NCBI GenBank assembly: GCA_035530275.1
Contig: DATKVC010000022.1
Span: 1 to 64,000 of the forward strand
DNA: 64,000 nucleotides
Direction of reading: 5' to 3'
Origin: CAIJMU01 sp035530275
Lineage (GTDB): Bacteria; Spirochaetota; Spirochaetia; Treponematales; Rectinemataceae
The notes under the pieces were generated by a model. That model was not told where the DNA came from. It saw nothing but the letters and a program-made list of their open reading frames with translations, and made no database searches. Below are positions 16,110-23,759 of this stretch, in pieces. Position numbers and translations under genes: made by a program. Positions within the stretch are counted from its first letter, which is position 1. Every line of letters begins with the position of its first letter.

Positions 16110-16151
16110 AGCCGAGAGGCGGAATCGAACCGCCTACCTGCGCATTACGAG
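16110..16151 (-). other. displaced tRNA-Thr 3' half containing attachment core (attL of element 2)
   Basis: The minus strand reads anticodon loop CTCGTAA, variable region, T-stem GGCGG/CCGCC around TTCGATT, and acceptor strand TCTCGGC. Bases 16135-16151 (TACCTGCGCATTACGAG) are identical to 23712-23728 inside the intact tRNA-Thr. Sequence beyond 16151 does not continue as a tRNA 5' half (no D-arm), so this is not a gene. The T-stem differs from the intact tRNA by paired changes. It marks the boundary between the two integrated elements. Confidence 0.85.
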
Positions 16152-16280
16152 GGCGGCTAATGCCTTGTCCTAACTAGTCTTTCATGGTCAGTATTGTCCA
16201 TATAATGGAAGGCGTCAAGCGAAAATGCGCGCATGCCTGCAAAATAAGGGCCGATTTTCTCAGGAATTGATCGCACATAG

Positions 16281-16315
16281 AAAAGCCCCCCGTGCCGCTA
16301 AAGGCGAAGGGGGGC
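16281..16315 (-). terminator. intrinsic terminator for the leftward small-gene operon
   Basis: On the minus strand GCCCCCC and GGGGGGC pair (16309-16315 with 16285-16291) around an inner TTCGCC/GCGGCAC region, followed by TTTTC. It lies after the end of the gene at 16389, so it would stop the element-2 operon before integrase 1. Confidence 0.6.
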
Positions 16316-16318
16316 GGC

Positions 16319-16354
16319 GCCGACCTAGGATGAGATTGTCCTAGGTCGGCTTTT
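16319..16354 (+). terminator. 12-bp-stem intrinsic terminator (rightward)
   Basis: GCCGACCTAGGA (16319-16330) and TCCTAGGTCGGC (16339-16350) form a perfect 12-bp stem with an 8-base loop, then TTTTAG. No rightward gene ends nearby, so it may insulate element 2 from transcription entering across attL. Bases 16152-16388 otherwise hold nothing recognised. Confidence 0.6.
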
Positions 16355-16388
16355 AGTTCTGTCCGTCATCACGACGGTCGTGTCAGGG

Positions 16389-17081
16389 TCAGGCGGGCGA
16401 GGGTGAGGCGAATCCGTTCGCCACGCCTTCAAGTTCCTGCCGCGCCTGGTCGGTTACATTGGTCGCAACAGGCAAATAGAGGTCTTGAACCCCGACGCTT
16501 AACCGTGTTCCGTCATCGGCCGTGTACGCGAGATTGTCGCCGAGACTGGAATAGAATCGCATGTCGGCATCGGCTTGTCGGCCTTCCGGCGTCCATTCGG
16601 CAGGGTCAATCTCGCCCGAAATCCTCTTCAAGAGCGGATGGTCGGGGTCAAGAATCCCGCGAGCGACGATCAATTCGTAATGACTCGCGGGGGAAATCTC
16701 GCCCGTATCGATTCGACGCGCCCAGTAGGCAAGGGCGCCCTTGTCCATCGTCCCAATCGTCAGGCGGGCCTCTTCCATCGCGGCAAGCCGCGCAGTCGGG
16801 TCGGAGAACTTTCTCTCTAGGGCGTCGACAGAGGCCTGGTAACTTCGCGCGGCGACCTGGGCGGCTTGCTGGTTGGCCTGTCGCGCCTGCGCCCTCAGCA
16901 TGACGATTTTCGCGGCGGCAATCTCGGCGAGACGCTCGGGAACGGCTCCGGCGGAGATGCGGCGGGCGTGATCGGCTTCGATGGCCGCGAGCTGTTGGGC
17001 AATGCGCCCATGCGCCTGGGTGGCGGGCTTGGCCTTTGCGGCTTCGAGACCGCGGCGGAATCCTTCGCTTCGATTGCTCAT
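16389..17081 (-). CDS. hypothetical protein of element 2
   Basis: A 230-residue protein starting at MSNRSEGFRRGLEAAKAK; the ATG overlaps the end of the preceding gene by 4 bp. The middle is helical and Ala/Gln/Arg-rich (about 10-110), probably coiled coil. The C-terminal half has YTADDGTRLSVGVQDLYLPV, which looks like a beta-rich domain. No family recognised. It is the last gene of the leftward element-2 operon, where cargo or packaging-interference genes often sit, but nothing in the sequence tells which. Confidence 0.6.
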   Translation of the reverse strand: MSNRSEGFRRGLEAAKAKPATQAHGRIAQQLAAIEADHARRISAGAVPERLAEIAAAKIVMLRAQARQANQQAAQVAARSYQASVDALERKFSDPTARLAAMEEARLTIGTMDKGALAYWARRIDTGEISPASHYELIVARGILDPDHPLLKRISGEIDPAEWTPEGRQADADMRFYSSLGDNLAYTADDGTRLSVGVQDLYLPVATNVTDQARQELEGVANGFASPSPA

Positions 17082-17299
17082 GCTATAGCCCCCGCGACGA
17101 TGACAATCGGCAGGCCTTTGGCGTACCACGGCGCGGCAAACGCATTGAATTGCGCCAGGCTCATATGCGTCCCGGCGAGCGAATCGAAGAACTTGCCGGA
17201 GGGCAGGAGCCTGAGGATCGGCGGAACGGGGGATTCACCGTGCTGATTCCCGTAGCTTGACGCCAAGCTCTGATAAACCTGGTCGAAATGATTGTCCAT
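17078..17299 (-). CDS. small hypothetical protein of element 2
   Basis: A 73-residue protein (MDNHFDQVYQSLASSYGN start at 17299, preceded by AAAAGGGGAGAATT). The C-terminus, from MSLAQFNAFAAPWYAKG into GLPIVIVAGAIA, is hydrophobic and could be a single membrane segment. It overlaps the next gene by 4 bp. Function unknown. Confidence 0.5.
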   Translation of the reverse strand: MDNHFDQVYQSLASSYGNQHGESPVPPILRLLPSGKFFDSLAGTHMSLAQFNAFAAPWYAKGLPIVIVAGAIA

Positions 17300-17377
17300 A
17301 ATTCTCCCCTTTTCGGCTTCTCGCCGATACTTTCTCATAATGCCTCACACAATCGAAGGCATTGTAAACGTAATTAC

Positions 17378-17614
17378 TTACAGGGCGGCCTCGTCAACGC
17401 ATGGCGCATGCGTATTAGGAATATCGTCCAGGATGATGATGAGAGGGTCTTCGGGGTCGAATCCCTGCGCGACGAGACCCGCCTTGTATTCCGCAATCCG
17501 CGATTCCACGTCCGGCCCGTCTTCGATGAAAAGGACCGGCGGAAGATCGCGGCGGTATCGTGACACGAAGACGGAGGACTCGGCCTTCCGCACGCGCGAC
17601 AATTGAAGTTTCAT
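17378..17614 (-). CDS. small hypothetical protein of element 2
   Basis: A 78-residue acidic protein starting MKLQLSRVRKAESSVFVSRY and containing DPEDPLIIILDDIPN. Overlaps the upstream gene by 4 bp (ATGA at 17611-17614), which supports it being real and co-translated. No family recognised. Confidence 0.55.
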   Translation of the reverse strand: MKLQLSRVRKAESSVFVSRYRRDLPPVLFIEDGPDVESRIAEYKAGLVAQGFDPEDPLIIILDDIPNTHAPCVDEAAL

Positions 17615-17874
17615 GGCGTCCCCTTTGCGGCGAGGGCCTGGGCGGCCTGGGCCGCTTCGATTGCGGTCAAGCGTTCCTCTATTCGAAGATCGGCGAGGAG
17701 CCGGTCATAGCCGAGGGCTGTATTGAGGCCGTACAAGCAATCGCGAAAAACATCGCTCGCCAGCTCACCACGAAAGCGCAGGCGAATGAGTCGCGCGATA
17801 GTTCTCCTTGTCGTCTTCGGGCCGTCCAGGGCAAGCCGAGGGGGTCCGCTCTTTTTCGTTTCCGGTATTTCCAT
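17611..17874 (-). CDS. small hypothetical protein of element 2
   Basis: An 87-residue basic, helical protein; TTRRTIARLIRLRFRGELAS is reminiscent of small regulatory or terminase-small-subunit-like helices, and an Ala-rich tail follows. SD GGAGGAATTAA lies before the ATG at 17874. It is coupled to the next gene by a 4-bp overlap. The 159 bp upstream (17875-18033) hold no gene. Confidence 0.55.
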   Translation of the reverse strand: MEIPETKKSGPPRLALDGPKTTRRTIARLIRLRFRGELASDVFRDCLYGLNTALGYDRLLADLRIEERLTAIEAAQAAQALAAKGTP

Positions 17875-18033
17875 TTAATTCCTCCTACCATCATGCCCGG
17901 AGCCTCCGGGCCGTAGTTACGCAATTCCAAGCAAGCCCGTTCACGGCTTCAAAAGCCCAGCGTTCGGCGGAGCGTCGACGCTCCGCCCCACCGTGGCGCT
18001 GGTAAGAATGCAATAGCACGGACTATTTTCTAA

Positions 18034-18306
18034 TTAAATGCCGTTAGCCTCGTCTCTTTGCGCATTTTCAGGAGGCCAAGTCCCGCTAGCGGCTCGGCGA
18101 ATCTCCGCGCGGCAAATAAGCCCGTCGACAGCTCCCCGGAAGCCGGGCAGCGCTTCGGGGCTAATGTCTTGTCCAATTTCAAGAATGGCTTCTGTCACGG
18201 TTTCCGATAGCTCATCGAGGGGAATCCTTGTTGCCAGCCCGGCGGCGAGCGCTTCCAGGATAAAGGTCCAAAACCCTATAGATTCAAAATCTTCGCGAGT
18301 TACCAT
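18034..18306 (-). CDS. small hypothetical protein of element 2
   Basis: A 90-residue acidic, helical protein (MVTREDFESIGFWTFILEAL start), with GGAGGCCGC before the ATG. It follows the gene at 18315 by 8 bp in the same leftward operon. No domain recognised. Confidence 0.55.
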   Translation of the reverse strand: MVTREDFESIGFWTFILEALAAGLATRIPLDELSETVTEAILEIGQDISPEALPGFRGAVDGLICRAEIRRAASGTWPPENAQRDEANGI

Positions 18307-18314
18307 GCGGCCTC

Positions 18315-18662
18315 CTATTGGCGCTTTAGTGCGCCAGTGATTTCGACCTCGAAGATATGTTCGAGGCGGTCAAGCTCCGATTCGCTCAGGGTCCGCGCGA
18401 GGGCCGGGAAGGCGCGAAGGAAAGCAACCATGGCGGCCTGTCGCAACAATTCGACTTCATCGGGACGAGGGTGGCGGCCGGAGGTCCGGCCGCGTCGGGT
18501 ATCGTCGGTCTTCGTCTTCGAGCCCTTCGGGCGGCCTCGTCCTCGCGCCAGGGTCTCGCCTGCCTCGGATTCATTAGGGACGCGGACGCGGGGCGGGGAA
18601 GGCGCCTGCCGGAAGGTCTCGCCACGGCCGAGGGCCGCGCGGAGGTCGTGAGGAAGCTTCAT
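18315..18662 (-). CDS. small hypothetical protein of element 2
   Basis: A 115-residue protein with a basic, Arg/Lys/Gly-rich middle (GRGRPKGSKTKTDD resembles an AT-hook-like DNA-binding stretch) and a helical C-terminus. It overlaps the gene upstream by 4 bp (18659-18662). The hook suggests DNA contact, but this is inference. Confidence 0.55.
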   Translation of the reverse strand: MKLPHDLRAALGRGETFRQAPSPPRVRVPNESEAGETLARGRGRPKGSKTKTDDTRRGRTSGRHPRPDEVELLRQAAMVAFLRAFPALARTLSESELDRLEHIFEVEITGALKRQ

Positions 18663-18880
18663 GTCAGCCCCCTTCGCATAGTGGAAGAGGCGCCCGGAGA
18701 TTCGCCTGTCTTTTGTGGTCTACCCACGCATGGCTCGTCCGTTTCGACGAGGATGCTTTCCTCGCGGCCGACGACGGCCCGGACAAGGTGCCCGTCTCGG
18801 ACATGCAACTCTACCCGAACAATCCCGTGTTCAAGGCCGCCGAGTTCCGCCTCGATTCGGGCGAGGAGGGCCGGGCTCAT
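18659..18880 (-). CDS. small hypothetical protein of element 2
   Basis: A 73-residue protein, start MSPALLARIEAELGG, with a beta-like GIVRVELHVRDGHLVRAVVG. It overlaps both neighbours by 4 bp, so it is translationally coupled between the Rep-like ATPase and the next small gene. Function unknown. Confidence 0.55.
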   Translation of the reverse strand: MSPALLARIEAELGGLEHGIVRVELHVRDGHLVRAVVGREESILVETDEPCVGRPQKTGESPGASSTMRRGLT

Positions 18881-20799
18881 CGGGCTGCCTCGCGACCGAG
18901 GGCTATCGCCTCGGATTTCAGGTAGACGACGAGGCCTTCCATCAGATCGCTCTGTTGTGGGCTTCCTTCGCCTGTCACGATTAGGCGGTCGTCGATGAAC
19001 ATTTTCGTACCGTAAAGAGCTTCGCCGAAGGCGCTTGGAACATCCGACGCAGTTCCATCGTGGGGAATCGACCAGGGTGCATCCTCCGAAGCCTTGCGTC
19101 GCTTAATGAATTTCAGCAGCTCGTTGATGAACGCATGCCGCGCGAGGTTATCAGGCAGTGCGTCAACCTCGTCGCCCACCCTCCCTTGAATGGCAACTAG
19201 GTATTTTGACTCGGGCGGCTTCCGCTTTGCGGGCTTGGCTTTTGTAGCCTCCGCTTCCGGGAAAGGAGGTAAATCTTGTAAAAGTGGTAAATCTTCCTCC
19301 AGGTCTTGGCTTTGATCGGGAACGGAACTAGGCGGGGGCCTGGAGGCCTCCGGGTCACTTTTACCGCTTTGCCTACTTTTACCGCCCCCCAGCTCCTCCC
19401 ATGCACCTTGATGAGAATCGTCCTCATTCTCACTGTCAGTACTTTTACCAGTTTGCCCACTTTTACCGGCCCTTCGACTCCAGGACCCATAATGCGGGCT
19501 GAACACAAGGCCGTCGGCTTCAAGCTTTTCGAGGAGCCGGGAGACGGCGGGCCCCTTCCGGCCGGTCAACGCGGCGATGTCTTTCGATCTTCGGGACTCA
19601 GGCTCATACGGGACTGCGTTCAGTACCTCGATTCTCTCCCCTGATTGCGAGGCCTCGCGCGGGTCTTCATCGGTGATTCGCCACTGCATGGTATCGGGCA
19701 AAAGCTCTAGGACAAGCTCCGCGTCGATGATCTCGCGGCCTGTCGCGCGGAGGAGGGCCTTGTCCTCTCCCCGCTTTCGTTCAAGAACGAGTGTCGTGTC
19801 CATTGCGCCGAAGATTCCCGTTGACCCAAGCGAGGCGTCGAATGGATCGCCCTCGGCACCGCCCTTTCGCGTATGATGAACGAAAACGAGGGCGATATGA
19901 CGCTCTAAGGCCATGCGTTGCAGTGGGTCCAGTAGGCTCGTCATTTCATCGTATTGATTCAGGTCGCCTTGAAGCGCCCGGCCCAAAGTGTCAATTACGA
20001 TCATTCGGCAATCTTCATGGGCCGAGGTATACGCGTCCAAAAAATCGACGAGGGAATACCCGCGAGGAAGGTCGGTTACAAGGTCAAGCCACGGCGGGAA
20101 ATCCCCCCCAAGCTTCGCGAGGCGGGCCTGTAGGCGACGTGGGGAGTCTTCGAGCGACATGTATAAGCCTCGCCCCTTTTCAACTTCGACACGGCCGAGG
20201 GCGAATCCGCCCGTTGTGATTGCCCGGAGAAGATCGAGACTAAGCCAACTTTTCCCGCTCTTGGGCGAACCTGAGAGGAGCGTGAGGCCTTCCGGCACAA
20301 GATCGGGTATCGCCCATCGGACCGGCGCGAAGGCCATGCCGCCAAGATCGTGGGCGTTGAGTATTCCCGAAGATTCAAGGATTTTCGCTCGGCGATCTTC
20401 TTTGTCGATTGTCGTCTTCGCTTCGGCGATGGTCTTTTCATTGAAAGGATGCTCAGGCATGGGGCCGAGGGCCGCGCGTATCGCCCGAAGGCGGAATGCG
20501 TTCAGGCTGGCTTCGGGCTGGCTTCTCACTGAGAACGGAAGGGCGGCGAATTCTCGGTAGGCCCGGAGAATTACGACAATATCGGCAGCCGAGAGGTAGC
20601 CGTCGGAAAGGCGGCCCTCTTTCGCCTCATCGGCATCGATCGCAATTCGGCGAATCGCGGTTAGTGCATCGACAATTTCCGATTTCGGGAAGCTCGCCCA
20701 TCGCGCCGTCTCATGGCATGTCACATTCGGCTTTGAAGTTTGATCGTAATTGCTTGCGGTAGCTGAGGCGCCCGCGCATGTAGTATCCGTGGGTCTCAC
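18877..20799 (-). CDS. RepA/DnaB-like replicative ATPase of element 2 (AAA_25 type)
   Basis: A 640-residue protein. The central RecA-type ATPase resembles RepA of plasmid RSF1010 and AAA_25 proteins: LLSGSPKSGKSWLSLDLL (Walker A G177-S184), GLYMSLEDSPRRLQARL, RMIVIDTLG (Walker B D270) and IALVFVHHTRKGG (motif H4-like). A winged-helix-like segment follows (RRSKDIAALTGRKGPAVSRLL), then a low-complexity linker and a C-terminal helical domain. It most likely unwinds DNA for autonomous replication of the excised element. The linker-coding DNA carries three clusters of 9-bp repeats. It is coupled by 4-bp overlaps on both sides. Confidence 0.75.
   Translation of the reverse strand: MRPTDTTCAGASATASNYDQTSKPNVTCHETARWASFPKSEIVDALTAIRRIAIDADEAKEGRLSDGYLSAADIVVILRAYREFAALPFSVRSQPEASLNAFRLRAIRAALGPMPEHPFNEKTIAEAKTTIDKEDRRAKILESSGILNAHDLGGMAFAPVRWAIPDLVPEGLTLLSGSPKSGKSWLSLDLLRAITTGGFALGRVEVEKGRGLYMSLEDSPRRLQARLAKLGGDFPPWLDLVTDLPRGYSLVDFLDAYTSAHEDCRMIVIDTLGRALQGDLNQYDEMTSLLDPLQRMALERHIALVFVHHTRKGGAEGDPFDASLGSTGIFGAMDTTLVLERKRGEDKALLRATGREIIDAELVLELLPDTMQWRITDEDPREASQSGERIEVLNAVPYEPESRRSKDIAALTGRKGPAVSRLLEKLEADGLVFSPHYGSWSRRAGKSGQTGKSTDSENEDDSHQGAWEELGGGKSRQSGKSDPEASRPPPSSVPDQSQDLEEDLPLLQDLPPFPEAEATKAKPAKRKPPESKYLVAIQGRVGDEVDALPDNLARHAFINELLKFIKRRKASEDAPWSIPHDGTASDVPSAFGEALYGTKMFIDDRLIVTGEGSPQQSDLMEGLVVYLKSEAIALGREAAR
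19268..19467. repeat. three clusters of triple 9-bp repeats (iteron-like, possible origin)
   Basis: Each cluster is three adjacent 9-mers: 19268-19294 (GGTAAATCT TGTAAAAGT GGTAAATCT, plus strand), 19357-19383 and 19441-19467 (ACTTTTACC, a GTTTGCC-type middle, ACTTTTACC; i.e. GGTAAAAGT on the minus strand). The first cluster is inverted relative to the other two. Because inversion makes the encoded peptides unrelated (DLPLLQDLP against GKSGQTGKS), the likeness is at DNA level, which suggests protein-binding iterons. Confidence 0.55.
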
Positions 20800-21083
20800 G
20801 ATTGACCCCGATTCGCGGCCCGGAGGCGGGCGAGGCGGGCGGCGGCGGCTTCCGCTTCAAGGCGAAATGAAATCGAGTCGCGAAGGCAGCTCAAGCTTGC
20901 GCCGGTCAGTGAATCGACTTCTCGCTCTAGTTTTTTGAGCCTGTCGGGCGCCGGGAACATTTCGGCCATGCGATCAAAGAACGCTTCGGCATCGTCATTG
21001 CCTGAGTAAATCGAGGGGTGTACTTTGGTCTCGTTGACCATCGCGGCCCGCCCCTCGCCCAAGGTGTTGCGGGCCGCGATCAT
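20796..21083 (-). CDS. small hypothetical protein of element 2
   Basis: A 95-residue protein with an acidic middle (YSGNDDAEAFFDRMAEMF) and a long C-terminal helix rich in Arg, Leu and Ala (LKKLEREVDSL, RLEAEAAAARLARL), probably coiled coil. It overlaps the AlpA-like gene before it and the ATPase gene after it by 4 bp each. It may assist the replicative ATPase, by position only. Confidence 0.55.
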   Translation of the reverse strand: MIAARNTLGEGRAAMVNETKVHPSIYSGNDDAEAFFDRMAEMFPAPDRLKKLEREVDSLTGASLSCLRDSISFRLEAEAAAARLARLRAANRGQS

Positions 21084-21262
21084 TTAGGACCGCCTGCCGG
21101 GACGGCAATACTGGACAGGTACGCGGAAATATCCTCGTCGGTGAAGAGGATGATTTTTCCCGCGCGGTGATAGGGTAGATTGCCCCGCGCGATCTCGCGG
21201 CGAAGCGTTTTCGGTGAGAGATTCAGCTCGGCTGAAAGCTCTGGGATTCGTCGGGCGGACAT
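21080..21262 (-). CDS. AlpA/excisionase-like helix-turn-helix protein
   Basis: A 60-residue protein of the HTH_17/excisionase type: IPELSAELNLSPKTLRREIARG is the helix-turn-helix, LPYHRAGKIILFTDEDISAYL the wing and following helix. Such proteins act as recombination directionality factors or activators in integrative elements. It is the first gene of the chain of coupled genes leading into the ATPase. The ATG is preceded by GGAGGGCTTGCT. Confidence 0.75.
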   Translation of the reverse strand: MSARRIPELSAELNLSPKTLRREIARGNLPYHRAGKIILFTDEDISAYLSSIAVPAGGPK

Positions 21263-21436
21263 AGCAAGCCCTCCAAAAGACTCCTTCCCTTTGTGAAGGG
21301 GAGGAGGTTCGGAGGCTCACCTACTGCATCGGGAGCCCGGAGGCCCTCAGTCCGCTATACGGCGGGCTGGGGTCTCTCGCGATCCGCGTCCGGTCCCTGT
21401 CGGGCACACTAGGCGCGATCCGCAAATAGAAAACCT

Positions 21437-21913
21437 CTAGGAATGAACTTTGTCTTTTGAAATCCTTATGCGTGTTCCGTCTCGGCGAAGGCCTCCCTCG
21501 AAATGGAATATTCCAAGGGGCCCTTCGACATCGTAACATTCAGAGAATGAACCTGTTGATAAGTAGCGGTGTATCGCGGCGAGGTGCCGGGCAGGAATTG
21601 CCCGATTGCCAGAGTACCACTCCCTAACGATTCGGGAATTGATACCAAGAGCGGCAGCGAGTAGGCGTGAGGTGAATTTAGATTTCAGACAGGAAAGGGT
21701 CTCTTGGTCGATCAATACAGTCTCCTCGTTATCACAACGATGATGAAAAGATGATACCATACTTGCCCTCTCGTGGTCAATAGGTTCCAAACGAAAAAAT
21801 AAACCTATGCCGATTTTCTCAATTGCCAGACTCATTTCCCTTTCGCGACAATACTTAATTTCATTACTGGTATCGTTTCCATACGCATTGCCCATGCGTT
21901 TTAGGGACTCCAA
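21437..21913 (-). CDS. putative repressor-like protein with helix-turn-helix
   Basis: A 158-codon frame; a later start such as MGNAYGNDTSNEIKYCRERE or MSLAIEKIGIGL is possible. Residues about 82-118 (SRLLAAALGINSRIVREWYSGN) form a Cro/CI-like helix-turn-helix. Its place between the AlpA-like gene and the integrase module is where integrative elements usually keep their repressor. Base composition is more AT-rich than its neighbours. The 174 bp between it and 21262 may carry the operon promoter, though no clear boxes were seen. Confidence 0.55.
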   Translation of the reverse strand: MESLKRMGNAYGNDTSNEIKYCREREMSLAIEKIGIGLFFRLEPIDHERASMVSSFHHRCDNEETVLIDQETLSCLKSKFTSRLLAAALGINSRIVREWYSGNRAIPARHLAAIHRYLSTGSFSECYDVEGPLGIFHFEGGLRRDGTRIRISKDKVHS

Positions 21914-21924
21914 TAACTCGCACT

Positions 21925-21962
21925 AAAAAAGCCGCCCACGTCCGGGGAGGCGACGGGGCGGC
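21925..21962 (-). terminator. intrinsic terminator after the integrase module
   Basis: On the minus strand GCCGCCC (21962-21956) pairs with GGGCGGC (21937-21931), followed by six T (21930-21925). It would end the transcript that starts at integrase 2. Confidence 0.6.
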
Positions 21963-21972
21963 GGGTCAATGC

Positions 21973-21988
21973 TTACTTTTCAAAGTAA
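21973..21988. repeat. short inverted repeat
   Basis: TTACTTT-TC-AAAGTAA is a perfect 7-bp inverted repeat just upstream of the terminator; its purpose is unknown and a loop of two bases makes it more likely a protein site than a hairpin. Confidence 0.3.
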
Positions 21989-21995
21989 GGCATCG

Positions 21996-22100
21996 TCACG
22001 GACTCGCGCGAGGTAGGCGGCTCGCCGATCCGGGCCATCGGCGAGGAGGGATTCGCCCGTGGGCCGTGGCCTCGCGAGAAAGGACCAGTGCGTCGCTCAT
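21996..22100 (-). CDS. possible 34-residue peptide gene
   Basis: An ATG at 22100 overlaps the stop of the upstream gene by 4 bp (ATGA) and opens MSDALVLSREATAHGRIPPR and a short tail. The coupling is the only support; composition is basic and unremarkable. Confidence 0.25.
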   Translation of the reverse strand: MSDALVLSREATAHGRIPPRRWPGSASRLPRASP

Positions 22101-22291
22101 GGCCGGACCTTGCCCGTATCGCAAAGATCGCGGAGGTGTTCCCGCTCCGCCCTGAGCCGGTCGACCTCTCGGGCAAGTGCCATAGCCGCGAGGGCCTCGT
22201 TTGAAGGCATGTCCGCGTCCATTATCGCATTGCGGCCCCATGCGAGCATTTCGTCAAGTGTTGCGCCGTATTTGATCGTGGCTTCAATCAT
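22097..22291 (-). CDS. small hypothetical protein downstream of integrase 2
   Basis: A 64-residue helical protein starting MIEATIKYGATLDEMLAWGR, with EVDRLRAEREHLRDLC as a probable coiled coil. AAGGGGGCC lies before the ATG at 22291, 1 bp after the integrase stop, so it is co-transcribed with the integrase. Function unknown. Confidence 0.55.
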   Translation of the reverse strand: MIEATIKYGATLDEMLAWGRNAIMDADMPSNEALAAMALAREVDRLRAEREHLRDLCDTGKVRP

Positions 22292-22292
22292 C

Positions 22293-23588
22293 TTAGGCCC
22301 CCTTCCGGAAGGAAAGAACCTTCCCGAAGGCGTCAGCCTGGGCGCCCGCCACTGCCGCAAGGTCTTCGGCGCTTCGATGGTCCGCGTAATGTGCAAGCAT
22401 GGCGGCCGAGAGGTGGCCTGTCGCCTTCATCGCCCGCGCCGTATCGAGCCTGTCGGCCATCGCCTTGGCATACCCGTGCCGGAGGGAATGAAAGCTCAGG
22501 CCTCGGCCTTGACGGGCCTTGTCGGAAATCCCGATGGCTTCGAGGGCGAGATTGAAGTATCGACTCACCGCCTGCCCGTCTAGGGGCCTGTCCGCCTGAG
22601 CGCCGAAAATGACGAAGGTATCGGCGCCGGTCCCATGGGGGTTTTCGGCGAGGAGGGCGAGGAGAGCGGCCCGGACTTCGGGGAGGAGTGGCGCCTCTCG
22701 TTCCTCGCCATTCTTAGGGCATTTTAGGCGGTCGTCGTCGTTCCAGCTATGGCGGATGAAGAGCCGATCCTCGCCAATATCGCGGCCCTGTAGGGCCATG
22801 ATCTCGCCAAGCCTCATGCCCGTCGTCGCGGCTACCAGAAAAGCGGCCCTCGCCCGGGAGTCCGGCCACGCGAGGCCGACGAGGGAGGAAAGCTCCTCTC
22901 CGGTCAGAATGCCCTTTTTCCGGGCAGGGGCGGTAAAGGTCGGAATCCCTTCGCTCGGGTCTTCGGGAATTAGGTCGTTTCGCGCGGCCCAGCCGAGGGG
23001 AGTCGCGAGACAAGCGAAAGCCTTGTTGACTGTCGCGGCGGCAAGCCCGCTTTCAGACAGGCCGACGAGGATAACCTTGATCCTCGCGCGGGTCAGGTCG
23101 GCAAGCGTCAGTCCGGCGAGAGGGGCGGCCCAGTACCGTTCGACGATTGCGGCCATTTCGCGAATGTGGCGGCGTGTAAGGACATGGCCATAGGCCCGGC
23201 GCTCGGCAACGTAGGGGCCGTCCTCAGTCCATGCCCGGCGAAGGAAGGCGAGGGCGAGCTCGGCCGCCGGTTCATCCTTCATTGTAACTTTAGTTACGAA
23301 GCCGCGATCCTTGAAGACGGCCAACACGCGGGCCGCGTCTTCGCGGGTGAAGGACTCGGCCTTCGCGGCATGAATCACGGCATCGACAGTGAAGGTCTCG
23401 ACCACGGGCCGAGCCGCCCTGTGGCGGCCTGTCGGCACTCCATCATTCAGCCATCCGGCCGCAATGAGAAGCGCCTCATTCTTGTCGCCCGTGCCTGTAG
23501 ACTTGGCCGTGGAATACTTCCCTGTCGCTTCATTGAAAAGCTGGCAGTAGACAATCCCATTCCGACGATGAAACGAAAACCGACGCAT
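22293..23588 (-). CDS. tyrosine recombinase / integrase of element 2
   Basis: A 431-residue integrase when started at MRRFSFHRRNG (ATG at 23588, preceded by AAGGGGC). Catalytic signatures: ATTGMRLGEIMAL (Arg), HSLRHGYAKAMADRL (His, Arg), TGHLSAAML (His) and AHYADHRS (Tyr). It is clearly homologous to the integrase at 14675-16009 along its length, so both elements target the same site. It lies about 100 bp from the intact tRNA-Thr, whose 3' end faces it. The sequence between each integrase and its tRNA end is also similar (TAATTC..., CTGTAA), probably arm-binding DNA. Confidence 0.93.
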   Translation of the reverse strand: MRRFSFHRRNGIVYCQLFNEATGKYSTAKSTGTGDKNEALLIAAGWLNDGVPTGRHRAARPVVETFTVDAVIHAAKAESFTREDAARVLAVFKDRGFVTKVTMKDEPAAELALAFLRRAWTEDGPYVAERRAYGHVLTRRHIREMAAIVERYWAAPLAGLTLADLTRARIKVILVGLSESGLAAATVNKAFACLATPLGWAARNDLIPEDPSEGIPTFTAPARKKGILTGEELSSLVGLAWPDSRARAAFLVAATTGMRLGEIMALQGRDIGEDRLFIRHSWNDDDRLKCPKNGEEREAPLLPEVRAALLALLAENPHGTGADTFVIFGAQADRPLDGQAVSRYFNLALEAIGISDKARQGRGLSFHSLRHGYAKAMADRLDTARAMKATGHLSAAMLAHYADHRSAEDLAAVAGAQADAFGKVLSFRKGA

Positions 23589-23686
23589 TGCCCCTTCCTT
23601 CGCGGCTTTTCTCATGGAAAAGTCGCATACGTGGAATTGTGGACAAGGCGCCGGTTTTTCCGGTGGCCTAATTCGTTATCCTGTAA

Positions 23687-23759
23687 AGCCGAGACCCGGA
23701 ATCGAACCGGGTACCTGCGCATTACGAGTGCGCCGCTCTGCCAAGTGAGCTATCTCGGC
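23687..23759 (-). tRNA. tRNA-Thr (anticodon CGU), integration site
   Basis: Acceptor stem GCCGAGA/TCTCGGC, D-stem GCTC/GAGC, anticodon stem GCGCA/TGCGC with loop CTCGTAA (anticodon CGT), T-stem CCCGG/CCGGG with loop TTCGATT, 73 nt, no encoded CCA. The cloverleaf is complete. Bases 23712-23728 match 16135-16151 and form the attachment core used by both integrases. Confidence 0.95.

Noticed and set aside
16110..16151. A second functional tRNA-Thr gene
   Set aside because: Only the 3' half is present; no D-arm or 5' acceptor strand follows.
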